A DNA stretch of 64,000 nt from Pseudoclavibacter sp. CFCC 11306 (GTDB taxonomy: Bacteria; Actinomycetota; Actinomycetes; Actinomycetales; Microbacteriaceae). Of this stretch, positions 29,002 through 38,161 are shown piece by piece. The stretch is taken from assembly GCF_008831235.1 (NCBI RefSeq), contig NZ_WBKF01000002.1, positions 1 through 64,000 on the forward strand, in the 5' to 3' direction. The notes beneath the pieces were generated by a model that had not been told where the DNA came from, searched no databases, and was given only the letters and a program-made list of their open reading frames with translations. Position 1 is the first letter of the stretch. The number at the start of each line of letters is the position of its first letter. The position numbers and the translations under genes were made by a program.

Positions 29002-29643
29002 ATGACCTCCCGTGCGACCACCCCTCCGCCGGGCCGTGCGCCGAAGACACGTGTGGCTCCTGCGTCAGGTGGTGCATTGCCACAGATCGGTACACCGGCG
29101 GCAGCCGTTCGGCCAGACCTCGCAGCGATCGGCGAGGGTATCCGCAGCCTGCGCGCCGAACGCGCGATGTCGCTGCGAGCGCTGGCCGAGGCGTCCGGCG
29201 TCGGGGTGGCCTCTCTCTCGCAGTTGGAGAACGGCCAGCGCAACCCGACGCTCGCGACTCTCTATGCGCTCGCTGGTGCGCTGCGAGCTCCGCTTGCCCT
29301 GTTGCTGGATGCTCAAGCCGGCTCGTCAGTCGAGGGCCCGGGGGTCTCGGTGCGGCTGCTCGACACCGACGTCATCGGGGTCGACAGCAGCGCACAGGTC
29401 ACTGTCGAGGTGTACCGGCTGCACCTTGACAGTGGGGCCTCTCGCCGCTCCCCTGCACACGGCCCCGGCGTCGTCGAGCACGTGCAAGTGCTCGCCGGGC
29501 TGCTGCGCGCGGGGCGTGAGGGTGCGGAACGCGAGGCATCAGCGGGGCAGAATCTGGAGTGGGTCAGCGATTGCCCGCACACCTACCGTGCGGTGAGAGG
29601 CCCGGTCGAAGCCGTGCTGGTGATCACCAGTCCGCTCGTCTGA
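29002..29643 (+). CDS. XRE family regulator with C-terminal cupin domain
   Basis: A 213-residue regulator. After a disordered Pro/Ala-rich start, residues 40-100 hold an XRE helix-turn-helix (LRALAEASGVGVASLSQLEN, NPTLATLYALAGAL). Residues 115-210 form a cupin-like sensor domain. The order matches SutR (YdcN) of Escherichia coli, which is encoded next to the BenE relative ydcO. Here it is divergent from the FG-GAP gene, which separates it from the BenE-like gene. Control of the BenE-like gene through the palindrome at 26894-26911 is plausible but inferred. Confidence 0.82.
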   Translation: MTSRATTPPPGRAPKTRVAPASGGALPQIGTPAAAVRPDLAAIGEGIRSLRAERAMSLRALAEASGVGVASLSQLENGQRNPTLATLYALAGALRAPLALLLDAQAGSSVEGPGVSVRLLDTDVIGVDSSAQVTVEVYRLHLDSGASRRSPAHGPGVVEHVQVLAGLLRAGREGAEREASAGQNLEWVSDCPHTYRAVRGPVEAVLVITSPLV

Positions 29644-29747
29644 CCGAAGGCTCCTGTCACGCGCTTTCGCCGCACTCACGCAGTCAGCACAGGCCCAAAC
29701 GACGCCCTGTGCTGGCAGAGTGGCTCGTGCGCGGACACAATAGAGAT

Positions 29748-31727
29748 ATGACGATCCCCGTCAATGACGACCTTTCTCGCGCCAGGTCTCGTTTTCTGCG
29801 CGACCGACGTGCCGCTGCCGCCGAGTTCGGGCACTTGGTGCCTGAGCAGATCGCCGGCTCGTGGCGCCGTTCTGCTCAAGCGGGCGTGGACGCCACAGGC
29901 GACGCGACCAAGCAGGTCACCATCACAAGCGACACCGTGCTCGCCCGCTGCGCGCAAGAGCCGATGAATCAGCTCGTGCACGCTCTCGGAAGCCTCGACG
30001 TCGGCATCGTGCTGTCTGACGAACGCTCACACGTACTCGCTCGAGCCGACTGCGGACGCGCCGCGACCACGCTGCTCAACGGCATCGACCTCGCCCCGGG
30101 CTTCGACTTCAGCGAGGGGTTCGTCGGCACCAATGGCGTCGGCACCGTCATTCAGACGCGCATGCCAATATACGTCGAGGGGGCCGCCCACTTTCAGGAG
30201 CGCTTTCTGCGCTATGTCTGTGCCGGCGCGCCCATCCTGGACCCGATCACCAGACGCCTCGCAGGAGTGCTCGATCTCACCTGCGACATTCGCGATGCCA
30301 GTCAGATGATGCAGACGGTCGCCGTGCAGACTGCGCACGCGATTGAACAGCAGCTGCTGCATGCCGCATCCCCGGTCGAGCGCGACGTCTTCGAGGCGTT
30401 CGAGGATGCCATGCGCAGCATCCCCTCGCAGTCGCGCACCGCCGTTCTCGCCGTCACCGACCGCATGACGCTGCACAGCGATCAGGCTCATGCACTGCTG
30501 ACCGACGCCGAAGGCCGCGCACTGTGCAAAGCCGCCAAACGGGCCACTGCGGCCGCGTCTCGTGCCCGATTCGTCTTCGAGCTGAGCGGATTCGAAGGCG
30601 GCGGGCCTCTGCGGGCGCCCGCACCGCCCGCGCGCACCTCCGGAGCGCTGCACGACCGTGCGTTCGCAGCGCTGCAGGTCGCCGCCGCCCGCTTCGATCG
30701 CGGCCTCGCACACGGGGTGCTGATCTGGGCGAAGCCGACTGCCGCAGGCACAGCGCATGGCAGACGCCCCGCTGCACAGGTTGCGACATCGAACGCTCAC
30801 CCGTCGTCTCAGCCTGCCGCCCCGGCTGCGACGCAGCACGGCGCATCGCTCTCTCAGCAACTCACACAGACACATCCGCCCATGCTCGTCGACCGAGTCA
30901 GCCTGAGCAGAGGAACGCGGTCGAATGCCTGGCAACTGGCCAGACGAGAGCTCGGCACCAGCTTGCGCAGGGGTGAGGCCACGCTGCTGCTCGGCGAGAT
31001 CGGCGTCGGCAAGGTCTCGCTGGTGAACGAGGTCGCCGCCGCGCAGCGGCTGCACGTACATGTGATCACCGCTGAGACGATCGAGCACACCGGTGACCTC
31101 TCGGCGATGCTCGACACTCTGACGCATGTCGGTCAGGATCCACTCGGAGACCCCGTGCTCGTACTGCGCAACGTGCATCTGCTGCCCGCAGACTCTCGAA
31201 CGCAGATCGAGCGATTTCTGCGAGCGCCTCGAGTGCACGGAGACCCTGGGCGCATCGTGCTCACCGCTGAGCAGCTCACGCACGACGAGGTCTCACCGCT
31301 CTCAGCCTTGCTCCCGTTCATCGCGCGCACCGTGGTCGTACCGGCTCTGCGGGAACGTCGCGGCGACATACCGGCCATCGCTCAGAGCCTGCTCGACGCG
31401 ATGCAGCCGGAGCACCGCCGGGCCCTCTCTCCGGCCGCGCTGCGCACGCTTGCCGAGGGGCACTGGCCCGGGAACATCCATCAGCTCTCGGATGCGCTGC
31501 GCTCTGCACTTGAGCAGCGCCCCGACGGCGTACTCACGCCGGCCGACCTGCCGCCCCATGCCTTCAGCGCGGCTCTGCGACCGCTGACCGAGCTGGAGCG
31601 TCAGGAACGCATTGCGATCATCACGATGCTCTACCGCACTCGCGGCAACCGTTCGGCAGCAGCGCGTGCACTGGGCATCTCGCGCGCCACGCTCTATCGG
31701 CGGCTGGCCGAGTACGGGCTCAGCTGA
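29748..31727 (+). CDS. AcoR-like Fis-family regulator with a degenerate AAA+ domain
   Basis: A 659-residue regulator built as GAF-like sensor (residues 70-205, FSEGFVGTNGVGTVIQTRMP), linker, AAA+-like domain (about 375-590) and C-terminal Fis helix-turn-helix (about 610-655, GNRSAAARALGISRATLYRRL). The AAA+ domain appears inactive: the Walker A position reads GEIGVGKVSL without the Ser/Thr, the Walker B position reads LVLRNVHLL instead of an acidic DE pair, and there is no GAFTGA loop for sigma-54. Actinobacteria lack sigma-54, so it likely acts as a sigma-70-type activator. The alcohol dehydrogenase gene downstream is the likely target. CACAAT lies 6 nt before the ATG (leaderless). Confidence 0.85.
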   Translation: MTIPVNDDLSRARSRFLRDRRAAAAEFGHLVPEQIAGSWRRSAQAGVDATGDATKQVTITSDTVLARCAQEPMNQLVHALGSLDVGIVLSDERSHVLARADCGRAATTLLNGIDLAPGFDFSEGFVGTNGVGTVIQTRMPIYVEGAAHFQERFLRYVCAGAPILDPITRRLAGVLDLTCDIRDASQMMQTVAVQTAHAIEQQLLHAASPVERDVFEAFEDAMRSIPSQSRTAVLAVTDRMTLHSDQAHALLTDAEGRALCKAAKRATAAASRARFVFELSGFEGGGPLRAPAPPARTSGALHDRAFAALQVAAARFDRGLAHGVLIWAKPTAAGTAHGRRPAAQVATSNAHPSSQPAAPAATQHGASLSQQLTQTHPPMLVDRVSLSRGTRSNAWQLARRELGTSLRRGEATLLLGEIGVGKVSLVNEVAAAQRLHVHVITAETIEHTGDLSAMLDTLTHVGQDPLGDPVLVLRNVHLLPADSRTQIERFLRAPRVHGDPGRIVLTAEQLTHDEVSPLSALLPFIARTVVVPALRERRGDIPAIAQSLLDAMQPEHRRALSPAALRTLAEGHWPGNIHQLSDALRSALEQRPDGVLTPADLPPHAFSAALRPLTELERQERIAIITMLYRTRGNRSAAARALGISRATLYRRLAEYGLS

Positions 31728-31797
31728 CCGATTCCGGAGCGTTCTCCGCCCCGTCAACCACGACTGAACGACCCAACAGTGCTGCACACGCGTCGCA

Positions 31798-31816
31798 CTG
31801 TCTCAGGTTGAGACAG
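31798..31816. promoter_or_regulatory. Operator-like repeat upstream of the alcohol dehydrogenase gene
   Basis: CTGTCTCA-ggt-TGAGACAG is a perfect 8-bp inverted repeat with a 3-nt spacer. Its form (TGTCTCA-N3-TGAGACA) suits a dimeric Fis-type regulator such as the AcoR-like protein encoded just upstream. It lies 117 nt before the dehydrogenase ATG. Confidence 0.6.
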
Positions 31817-31889
31817 CATCCGCCAAAAGACGCCTCGAAGGCCGCCCGGCGACTGCCAGCATGAGATCACCGGGTGGCGATCCCGCCCA

Positions 31890-31909
31890 GTGTCGCATCA
31901 CCGCGACAC
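31890..31909. promoter_or_regulatory. Second inverted repeat before the alcohol dehydrogenase
   Basis: GTGTCGC-atcacc-GCGACAC is a perfect 7-bp inverted repeat with a 6-nt spacer, ending 11 nt before the AAGGAGG ribosome-binding site. It may be an operator or a leader hairpin that modulates translation. Confidence 0.4.
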
Positions 31910-31932
31910 GAAATGATCTCAAGGAGGAAGTC

Positions 31933-32985
31933 ATGAAGGGTCTTGTCTACGGCGGTCCTGGCGTTCGCGAGTGGAAGGACGTGCCGGATCCGGTCATCGA
32001 GAAGCCGACCGATGTGCTTGTCAAGATGGAGGCGACGACGATCTGCGGCAGCGATCTGCATGTGCTCAAGGGCGATGTTCCCGAGACTCCCGTCGGCACC
32101 GTGCTGGGGCACGAAGGCGTCGGTGTCGTCACCGAGGTCGGTGATGCTGTGAGCTCGATCAAGGTGGGCGATCGCCTGCTGCTGAGCTGCATGTCGACCT
32201 GCGGCCACTGCGCCAATTGCCGCAAGGGGCTGCTCAGCCACTGCCTCGGCGACGAGGGTGCCGTCGGCGATGCGTGGGCTTTCGGCCACTACATCAACGG
32301 AACCCAGGCCGAGTACGTGCGCGTGCCCTATGCCGAGACGTCGTCGTACAGAATTCCTGCGGGCGTCAGCGACCGCGCGGCCATTCTGCTGAGCGACATC
32401 CTGCCGACCGGTTTCGAGATCGGCGTGCAGAACGGCCAGGTCAAGCCAGGCGACACCGTCGCGATCATCGGCGCAGGCCCCGTGGGGCTCGCGGCTGTCG
32501 CCACGGCGGGTCTGCAGGGCGCAGCGAAGATCATCTCGGTCGACCTCGATGACAACCGACTGGCGCGGGCGAAGGAGTTCGGCGCCACTGCGGGCGTGAA
32601 CTCCGGCGCCGCCGACTGGAAGGAACAGCTGCTGGCCTTCACCGACGGCGAGGGCGTCGATGTCGCCATGGAGGCCGTGGGCATCCCTCCCACTCTGCAG
32701 ATGGCGACCGAGATCGTGCGTCCGGGTGGTCACGTGGCGAACATCGGCGTGCACGGCAAGCCGGTCGAGATCGCGATGCAGAAGCTCTGGACGAAGAACA
32801 TCGGCATCACGATGGGCCTGGTGAACACCACATCGCTCGAGATGCTGCTGAATCTCGTTGCCGCCGGCAAGCTCGATGTCGAGAACTTCGTCACGCACGA
32901 GTTCTCGTTCGACGAGTTCGAGAAAGCCTACGACGTCTTCGCCAACGCGGCAGAGACCAAGGCGCTCAAGGTGCTCATTCGCTGA
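31933..32985 (+). CDS. Zinc-dependent alcohol dehydrogenase (MDR family)
   Basis: A 350-residue NAD(P)-dependent oxidoreductase. Catalytic-zinc ligands are visible in TICGSDLH and GHEGVG, the structural-zinc cysteines in CGHCANCRKGLLSHC, and the Rossmann motif in GAGPVGLAAVATA (about residues 175-187). It starts at ATG 31933 with AAGGAGG 5 nt upstream, the strongest ribosome-binding site in this region, implying high expression when induced. The upstream AcoR-like regulator and two inverted repeats suggest induction by an alcohol, ketone or diol substrate. The exact substrate cannot be read. Confidence 0.92.
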   Translation: MKGLVYGGPGVREWKDVPDPVIEKPTDVLVKMEATTICGSDLHVLKGDVPETPVGTVLGHEGVGVVTEVGDAVSSIKVGDRLLLSCMSTCGHCANCRKGLLSHCLGDEGAVGDAWAFGHYINGTQAEYVRVPYAETSSYRIPAGVSDRAAILLSDILPTGFEIGVQNGQVKPGDTVAIIGAGPVGLAAVATAGLQGAAKIISVDLDDNRLARAKEFGATAGVNSGAADWKEQLLAFTDGEGVDVAMEAVGIPPTLQMATEIVRPGGHVANIGVHGKPVEIAMQKLWTKNIGITMGLVNTTSLEMLLNLVAAGKLDVENFVTHEFSFDEFEKAYDVFANAAETKALKVLIR

Positions 32986-33080
32986 CCCGACCCGAGAATC
33001 GTCAAGACGGTGCAGCGGCGTGCGCAGGCGGCTCTGCTGTCAGCCGCAGAGCCGCTGCGCCGTCGCGCTGTACCGTCGTC

Positions 33081-34523
33081 CTATGCCTGGTGCTGGTCGA
33101 GAAAGCGCTTCGGCACCTCGGGCTCGCCGAGACCGAGCATCAGCCGGTTCGCCCAGTTGAAGAACGCGGCGCCGTTGATGATGTCGATCACCTGCAGATC
33201 GTCGAGACCGGCCGTGCGCAGCACGTCGACATCGGCCTCGCCGAACTCGAGCGGACTGAGCGTGAGCACCGCCGAGGCGCGCTCGATGGCGTTCCAGAGG
33301 TCGTCACCCAGGTCGGTGGCAGCTCCCCCGTTCAGCGCACCGGCGCCCACGCCTCGATCGAGCAGACGCTGCACGTCGGCCTGACGCGAGGCCCCGGCGG
33401 CCTCCGACTCGTGACTGGCCCGCGCCGAATGCACCGAAGCGCAGTAGACACAGCCGTTCACTCGCGAGGTCACCGTCGCCGAGAGCTCGCGCTCGGCCCG
33501 GCCGATGCCGTCGTCGACGTTGAAGAAGATGTCCATGTCGGTCAGCGTGCGCGCCTCGAGGGCGTCGGGGTCACGCACCAAGAGCCGGAAGTACGGGTTC
33601 TTCGCGCGCAGATCCTCCACCAACGCCTCGCGGTGCCGATCAGTGAGCTCGTCTTCGGCGAGCGGCTCAAGCCACGGCACCCAGCCCAGCGAATGCTGCA
33701 CGAAGTGCGTCGGCCGAGCGAGTTCCGGATAGATGCGCACCGGCGTACCGACCGTGCCCAGCGTGTCAGCCGGCAGCGGGGCGGGCTCGCCCGTGGCATC
33801 CACCGCTGCTGCGTGCGCCTCGTCGGCGAGCGCGATCACGTCTGCGTTCTCGTCGGTCGCAACCGACCCCGGCGGCGCCGCGTCGGGCGCGATGGCGGAT
33901 GCCGGAGCCGGAGCCGTACCGGCCAGCGCCCGCAGCCCCCATGCGCTGCGCAGCTGGAACGCGAGAAAGGCGATGAGCTGCTCCAGACTGACCAGGTCGG
34001 TGGTCGACCATCCGGCCTCGCTGAGCGGCACGAGCATCTCGGGGCGTGAGTCGCGCGGGTGCAGCACCAGAATCTGCGCGAGCTGGAACGCCGTCGACAG
34101 TCGCGCACCGAGGGCGTCGCGCTGCTCGTCGGTCAGACGCAGGTCGGGGCCGGGACGATTCTCGTTCGCCAGCTGCGGCTCTCGGTAGATGCCGAACGGC
34201 CCCTGCACCCGATTGTTCGTCACGACCTCGTCGATGATGCCCGACAGCCGCTTGACCGCGGTCTCGTCGTCGATCGCGTCAGAGAGCAGATCGCGATAGA
34301 AGCTGCTGGCCTCGTCGAAGCCGTGCAGACCGGCCACCAGAGTCGCTACCGCATAGCGCTCGTCGTAGCCGAACGTGCCGGGCTGCTCGGGCTCGAGCAG
34401 AGCCGCGAAACTGCGCTGAGCGTTCTCGCGCGCCTGCTGCCGATGGCTGCGCAGCTCGTCGAGAGCGCTTCCGGGCGTGATGCCGGCCAGCTGGTCGATG
34501 ATGTCGACGTTCGGTTCAGTCAT
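33081..34523 (-). CDS. Double-domain CMD/AhpD-like protein (Avi_7170-type plus Avi_7169-type fusion)
   Basis: A 480-residue protein made of two carboxymuconolactone-decarboxylase-like halves. Residues 1-185 form a CMD domain without cysteines (FGYDERYAVATLVAGLHGF). Residues 265-480 form an AhpD/peroxidase-related domain with the redox motif CVYCASVHS. A low-complexity Ala/Pro/Asp linker joins them. In other bacteria I recall these as two separate proteins (families named after Avi_7170 and Avi_7169) encoded beside a peptide-type ABC transporter; here they are fused. The reaction is unknown; a thiol peroxidase or flavin-linked partner role is possible. AAGGAA lies 6 nt before ATG 34523. Confidence 0.72.
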   Translation of the reverse strand: MTEPNVDIIDQLAGITPGSALDELRSHRQQARENAQRSFAALLEPEQPGTFGYDERYAVATLVAGLHGFDEASSFYRDLLSDAIDDETAVKRLSGIIDEVVTNNRVQGPFGIYREPQLANENRPGPDLRLTDEQRDALGARLSTAFQLAQILVLHPRDSRPEMLVPLSEAGWSTTDLVSLEQLIAFLAFQLRSAWGLRALAGTAPAPASAIAPDAAPPGSVATDENADVIALADEAHAAAVDATGEPAPLPADTLGTVGTPVRIYPELARPTHFVQHSLGWVPWLEPLAEDELTDRHREALVEDLRAKNPYFRLLVRDPDALEARTLTDMDIFFNVDDGIGRAERELSATVTSRVNGCVYCASVHSARASHESEAAGASRQADVQRLLDRGVGAGALNGGAATDLGDDLWNAIERASAVLTLSPLEFGEADVDVLRTAGLDDLQVIDIINGAAFFNWANRLMLGLGEPEVPKRFLDQHQA

Positions 34524-34655
34524 GATCGTTCCTTGTCTCGGGGATGCTGCGGTGCCGGTGCGGCGAAGTCGTGCGCTGGTCTGCGCTGGTCTGATACCGG
34601 GTCGTGCTGTGCCGTGGCTCACTCGGGCAGGGTCACAGCGGTCACGCAGCCCTGT

Positions 34656-36395
34656 TCACTCGAGTGTTTCACGTGAAACACTCTTCGTGAAGGGCAGGCG
34701 ACGTCCCGGGATCGCCGCGATGAGCTGCTGAGTGTACTCGGTCTCGGGATGCGCGAAGATGCGCTCCGTGGTGCCGGCCTCGACCTGCCGGCCATGGCTG
34801 AGCACGCTCACCGTGTCTGAGATCTGCTGCACGACGGCGAGGTCGTGCGAGATGAAGACATAGGTCAGGGCAAGCTCCTGCTGCAGCTTCGAGAGCAGCC
34901 GCAGAATCTGCGCCTGCACAGTGACGTCGAGCGCTGAGACCGCCTCATCGAGCACGATCAGCCGCGGCTGCAGCACTAAGGCACGCGCGATGGCCACGCG
35001 CTGCAGCTGTCCGCCGCTGAGCTCACGCGGTCGGCGTTCGAGGGCGTCCTGAGGCAGCGCCACCAGATCGAGCTGCTCGGCGGCGCTGCGCCGACGCGAC
35101 GCTTTGTCGCCGATGCCGAAGTTGGCCAACGGCTCGCCGATGATGTCGCCGATCGTCTGCTTCGGGTCGAGCGAGCTGTACGGGTTCTGATAGACGAGCT
35201 GGATGTCTCGGCGCAGCTGTCGGCGCGCCTTGCGGTCCAGCCCGAGAATGTCAGATCCGTCGAAGAGGATGCTGCCCGAAGTCGGCGCGTTGAAGCCGGC
35301 GATGCTGCGGCCCGTCGTGGTCTTGCCCGAGCCGGACTCCCCCACGAGCGCATGCGTGGTGCCCGCCCGCACGGCGAACGACACGTCGTCGACCGCGACG
35401 AAGGGCTCCTTGCCACGCCCGCCACCGAACTCCTGACGCAGGTGTTCGACGCGCAGCAGCGGAGCATCCGCCGCCGCGGTCGACGACGAATCGGGCGACG
35501 TCACAGCCGGACGCTTCCAGTGCACGGCCTCGGTGATGTGCGCGAACGAGGGCGCGTCATCGAGCAGCTGTCGGGTGTAGGCGTGCTGAGGGTTCGAGAG
35601 CACCTGCACCGCCGAACCGTGCTCGCGCACCTCGCCGTGCTGCATGACCACGACCTGGTCGGCACGATCACCGGCGACGGCGAGATCATGGGTGATGAAG
35701 AGGATGCCGGTGCCGTCCTGCGAACGCAGTTCGTCGAGCAGATCGAGAATGCGCTGCTGCACGGTCACATCGAGCGCGCTGGTGGGCTCGTCGGCGATGA
35801 TCAGACGCGGCTGCAGCGCGATGGCCGCGGCGATGAGCACACGCTGCTTCATGCCGCCGCTGAGCTCGTGCGGGTATTGTCTCGCACGCAGATCGGGCTG
35901 GTCGATGCCGACGCGTTCGAGCAGCTCGAACACGCGCCGGTTTCGGGCGTCGCGATCCTTCCAGCGGTGGATGCGCAGAGCCTCTGACACCGTCTCGCCG
36001 ATGCGTTTGACCGGGTTGAGCGAGTTGTTCGGATCCTGCGGAATCAGACCGATCTGACGCCCGCGCACCGCACGCCATTCGCGCGGCCCGAGGTCGGAGA
36101 GCACCGACGACGTCGCACGCACCGCGGCACCGTCTTCGGGTCTGTCCATGCTCACCTGATCGCCCACACGCAGGTCGGGGCCCAGAGTGATGGTGCCGCG
36201 CACCAGCTCGGCGTTCGTCGGCAGCAGGCCCATCACGGCCTGCGCCGTGGTCGACTTGCCCGAGCCGGACTCGCCGACGACGGCGGTCACCTCGCCGGCG
36301 CGAACACTGAGATCGATGCCGTGCAGGGCGTCGATGTGTCCGCTGCGAGTGCGGTAGCGCACCGCGAGATCAGAGATGTTCAGCAGGTCGCTCAT
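34656..36395 (-). CDS. Dipeptide-type ABC transporter ATPase, fused DppD-DppF type (second system)
   Basis: A 579-residue chain with two nucleotide-binding domains: domain 1 ([39 protein letters not shown]) and domain 2 ([39 protein letters not shown]). ATG 36395 overlaps the permease stop (ATGA), with AAGGGAG 7 nt upstream. The last codons contain a complete parS site, so the C-terminus SVSRETLE is dictated by the palindrome. It powers the import of an unknown solute linked to the CMD and FAD proteins of this cluster. Confidence 0.93.
   Translation of the reverse strand: MSDLLNISDLAVRYRTRSGHIDALHGIDLSVRAGEVTAVVGESGSGKSTTAQAVMGLLPTNAELVRGTITLGPDLRVGDQVSMDRPEDGAAVRATSSVLSDLGPREWRAVRGRQIGLIPQDPNNSLNPVKRIGETVSEALRIHRWKDRDARNRRVFELLERVGIDQPDLRARQYPHELSGGMKQRVLIAAAIALQPRLIIADEPTSALDVTVQQRILDLLDELRSQDGTGILFITHDLAVAGDRADQVVVMQHGEVREHGSAVQVLSNPQHAYTRQLLDDAPSFAHITEAVHWKRPAVTSPDSSSTAAADAPLLRVEHLRQEFGGGRGKEPFVAVDDVSFAVRAGTTHALVGESGSGKTTTGRSIAGFNAPTSGSILFDGSDILGLDRKARRQLRRDIQLVYQNPYSSLDPKQTIGDIIGEPLANFGIGDKASRRRSAAEQLDLVALPQDALERRPRELSGGQLQRVAIARALVLQPRLIVLDEAVSALDVTVQAQILRLLSKLQQELALTYVFISHDLAVVQQISDTVSVLSHGRQVEAGTTERIFAHPETEYTQQLIAAIPGRRLPFTKSVSRETLE
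34665..34680. promoter_or_regulatory. parS site inside a coding sequence
   Basis: TGTTTCACGTGAAACA matches the 16-bp parS consensus exactly. It lies within the last eight codons of the ABC ATPase gene on the minus strand. Confidence 0.9.
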
Positions 36396-37195
36396 TGATC
36401 CGCTCCCTTCTGAATGGCCTGGCTCAGTCGGTTGGTGGCCAGCACGACCAGCAGCACGACGATGCCCGGCAGCACGGTGAGCCACCAGGCGGTGGCCACG
36501 TAGTTGCGCCCTTCGGCGATCAGCAGCCCCCACTCAGGCGTGGGCGGCGGAGCGCCATAGCCCAGAAAGCCCAGAGTCGAGATCTGCAGAATCGCGCTGC
36601 CGAACTGCAGCGCCGCGAGAGCCAGCACCGGGGCCAGCGAGTTGGGCAGAATGTGCCTGAGCAGCACGGTGCCGAAGGTGCCGCCGCTGCCGTAGGCCGC
36701 TTCGACGTACTCGCTCGCACGCACCTGCATCACCCGCGAGCGCGCCAGCCGTGCGAACGTGGCCACCGAGGTGACGCCCACCGCGATGGCGGCGTTGGTC
36801 GTGCCGAAGCCCAGCAGAATGATCACGCTGAGCGACAGCAGCAGACCCGGAATCGACAGCAGCACGTCGACGATGCGCATGAGCACCGCATCCAGCGCCC
36901 CGCCGCGGGCACCCGCGAACAGACCGATCAGGCTGCCGACGACGAGGCCGACCAACACGGCGATCAGCGCGCCGCTGAGCGACTGCACCGCACCGTGCAC
37001 GACGCGCGTGTAGAGATCGCGGCCGGTCTGATCGGTGCCGAACCAGTGCTGTGCGCTGGGGGCCTGCAGCGAGACGCCGGATGCCACGGTCGGGTCACCG
37101 GGGGCGAAGAGACCGGGCATGACGGCCCAGAGCACCGCGATGAACAGCACCAGCAGCGAGAGCAGCACTGTGGGAGTGCGCCAGATGCGTTTCAT
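36392..37195 (-). CDS. Dipeptide-type ABC transporter permease (DppC-like, second system)
   Basis: A 267-residue permease with the DppC-type region HWFGTDQTGRDLYTRVVHGA after the first membrane segment, five more membrane segments and the EAA loop (EAAYGSGGTFGTVLLRHILPN). AAGGAGG lies 7 nt before the ATG, a very strong site. ATGA overlaps couple it to both neighbours. Confidence 0.92.
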   Translation of the reverse strand: MKRIWRTPTVLLSLLVLFIAVLWAVMPGLFAPGDPTVASGVSLQAPSAQHWFGTDQTGRDLYTRVVHGAVQSLSGALIAVLVGLVVGSLIGLFAGARGGALDAVLMRIVDVLLSIPGLLLSLSVIILLGFGTTNAAIAVGVTSVATFARLARSRVMQVRASEYVEAAYGSGGTFGTVLLRHILPNSLAPVLALAALQFGSAILQISTLGFLGYGAPPPTPEWGLLIAEGRNYVATAWWLTVLPGIVVLLVVLATNRLSQAIQKGADQ

Positions 37196-38127
37196 GACCG
37201 CACCTCCTTGCGCAGACGGGCGTCGAAGACCGGATAGAGCAGGTCGACGATCAGGTTGATGATGACGAACACGGCAGCCGAGATGATGACGACGGCCATC
37301 AGCACCGGAGTGTCTCGGTTGGCGACCGCCTGAGCGGTGATCTGACCGATGCCGGCGCGACCGAAGACGGTCTCGGTGACGACTGCGCCACCGACCAGCT
37401 CGCCGAAGAGCAGACCGGCGATGGTCATGGTCGGCAGCAGCGCGTTCTTGGCCACGTTGCGCCAGAGCACCCAGCTGGTGCTCGCACCGCGAGCGCGCAC
37501 CACGGTGACGAAGGGCTGCACCCTGACCTCGTCGATGCTGCGAATGAGCACCTGGGCGAGCGGGGCGGCGATCGGTATCGACAGGGTGAGCACCGGCATC
37601 ACCAGCGACTGCGGGCCGCTTGCGCCGATCAGCGGAATCAGCTTGAGCTGGAACGAGAGCACCTGGATGAGGATGATGCCGATCCAGAACACCGGCACCG
37701 AGACGAACAGCGGCGGCAGCGTGCGAAAGATGCGGCGCAGCCAGGCGAACGCTCCGAACGTCGAGGTGAAGGCGATCGTCACGGCCAGCAGCACGGCGAA
37801 CGCGAAGCCCAGCAGTGCGAGCAGCAGTGTCGAAGGCAGGGCCTCTGAGAGCATCGTCGTCACCGCAGACCCGGTCTGCACCGAGTAGCCGAGCTGACCG
37901 GTCAGAAACCCGCCGAGCGAGATCAGATAGCGCAGCCAGACGGGCTGATCGGCACCGTACGAGCCGCGGATGTCAGCCAGCTGTTCGGGCGAGAGCCCGA
38001 GTTCGGGGCTGGCGTAGCGGGCCATCACGGCATCGCCGGGCAGAGCCGAGAGCAGCACGAAGGCCACGGTGTAGGCGACCAGCAGCACCAGCAGCGCCTG
38101 CCCGGCGCGACGCAGAATGTAACTCAT
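37192..38127 (-). CDS. Dipeptide-type ABC transporter permease (DppB-like, second system)
   Basis: A 311-residue permease with six predicted membrane segments, the DppB-type PGDAVMARYASPELGLSPEQ periplasmic region and the EAA loop (VVRARGASTSWVLWRNVAKN). It follows the binding-protein gene by 34 nt and overlaps the DppC-like gene. No strong Shine-Dalgarno precedes the ATG at 38127. Confidence 0.91.
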   Translation of the reverse strand: MSYILRRAGQALLVLLVAYTVAFVLLSALPGDAVMARYASPELGLSPEQLADIRGSYGADQPVWLRYLISLGGFLTGQLGYSVQTGSAVTTMLSEALPSTLLLALLGFAFAVLLAVTIAFTSTFGAFAWLRRIFRTLPPLFVSVPVFWIGIILIQVLSFQLKLIPLIGASGPQSLVMPVLTLSIPIAAPLAQVLIRSIDEVRVQPFVTVVRARGASTSWVLWRNVAKNALLPTMTIAGLLFGELVGGAVVTETVFGRAGIGQITAQAVANRDTPVLMAVVIISAAVFVIINLIVDLLYPVFDARLRKEVRS

Positions 38128-38161
38128 ATGAGGCGTTTCACCACTTCGTCCATGTTCGGCT

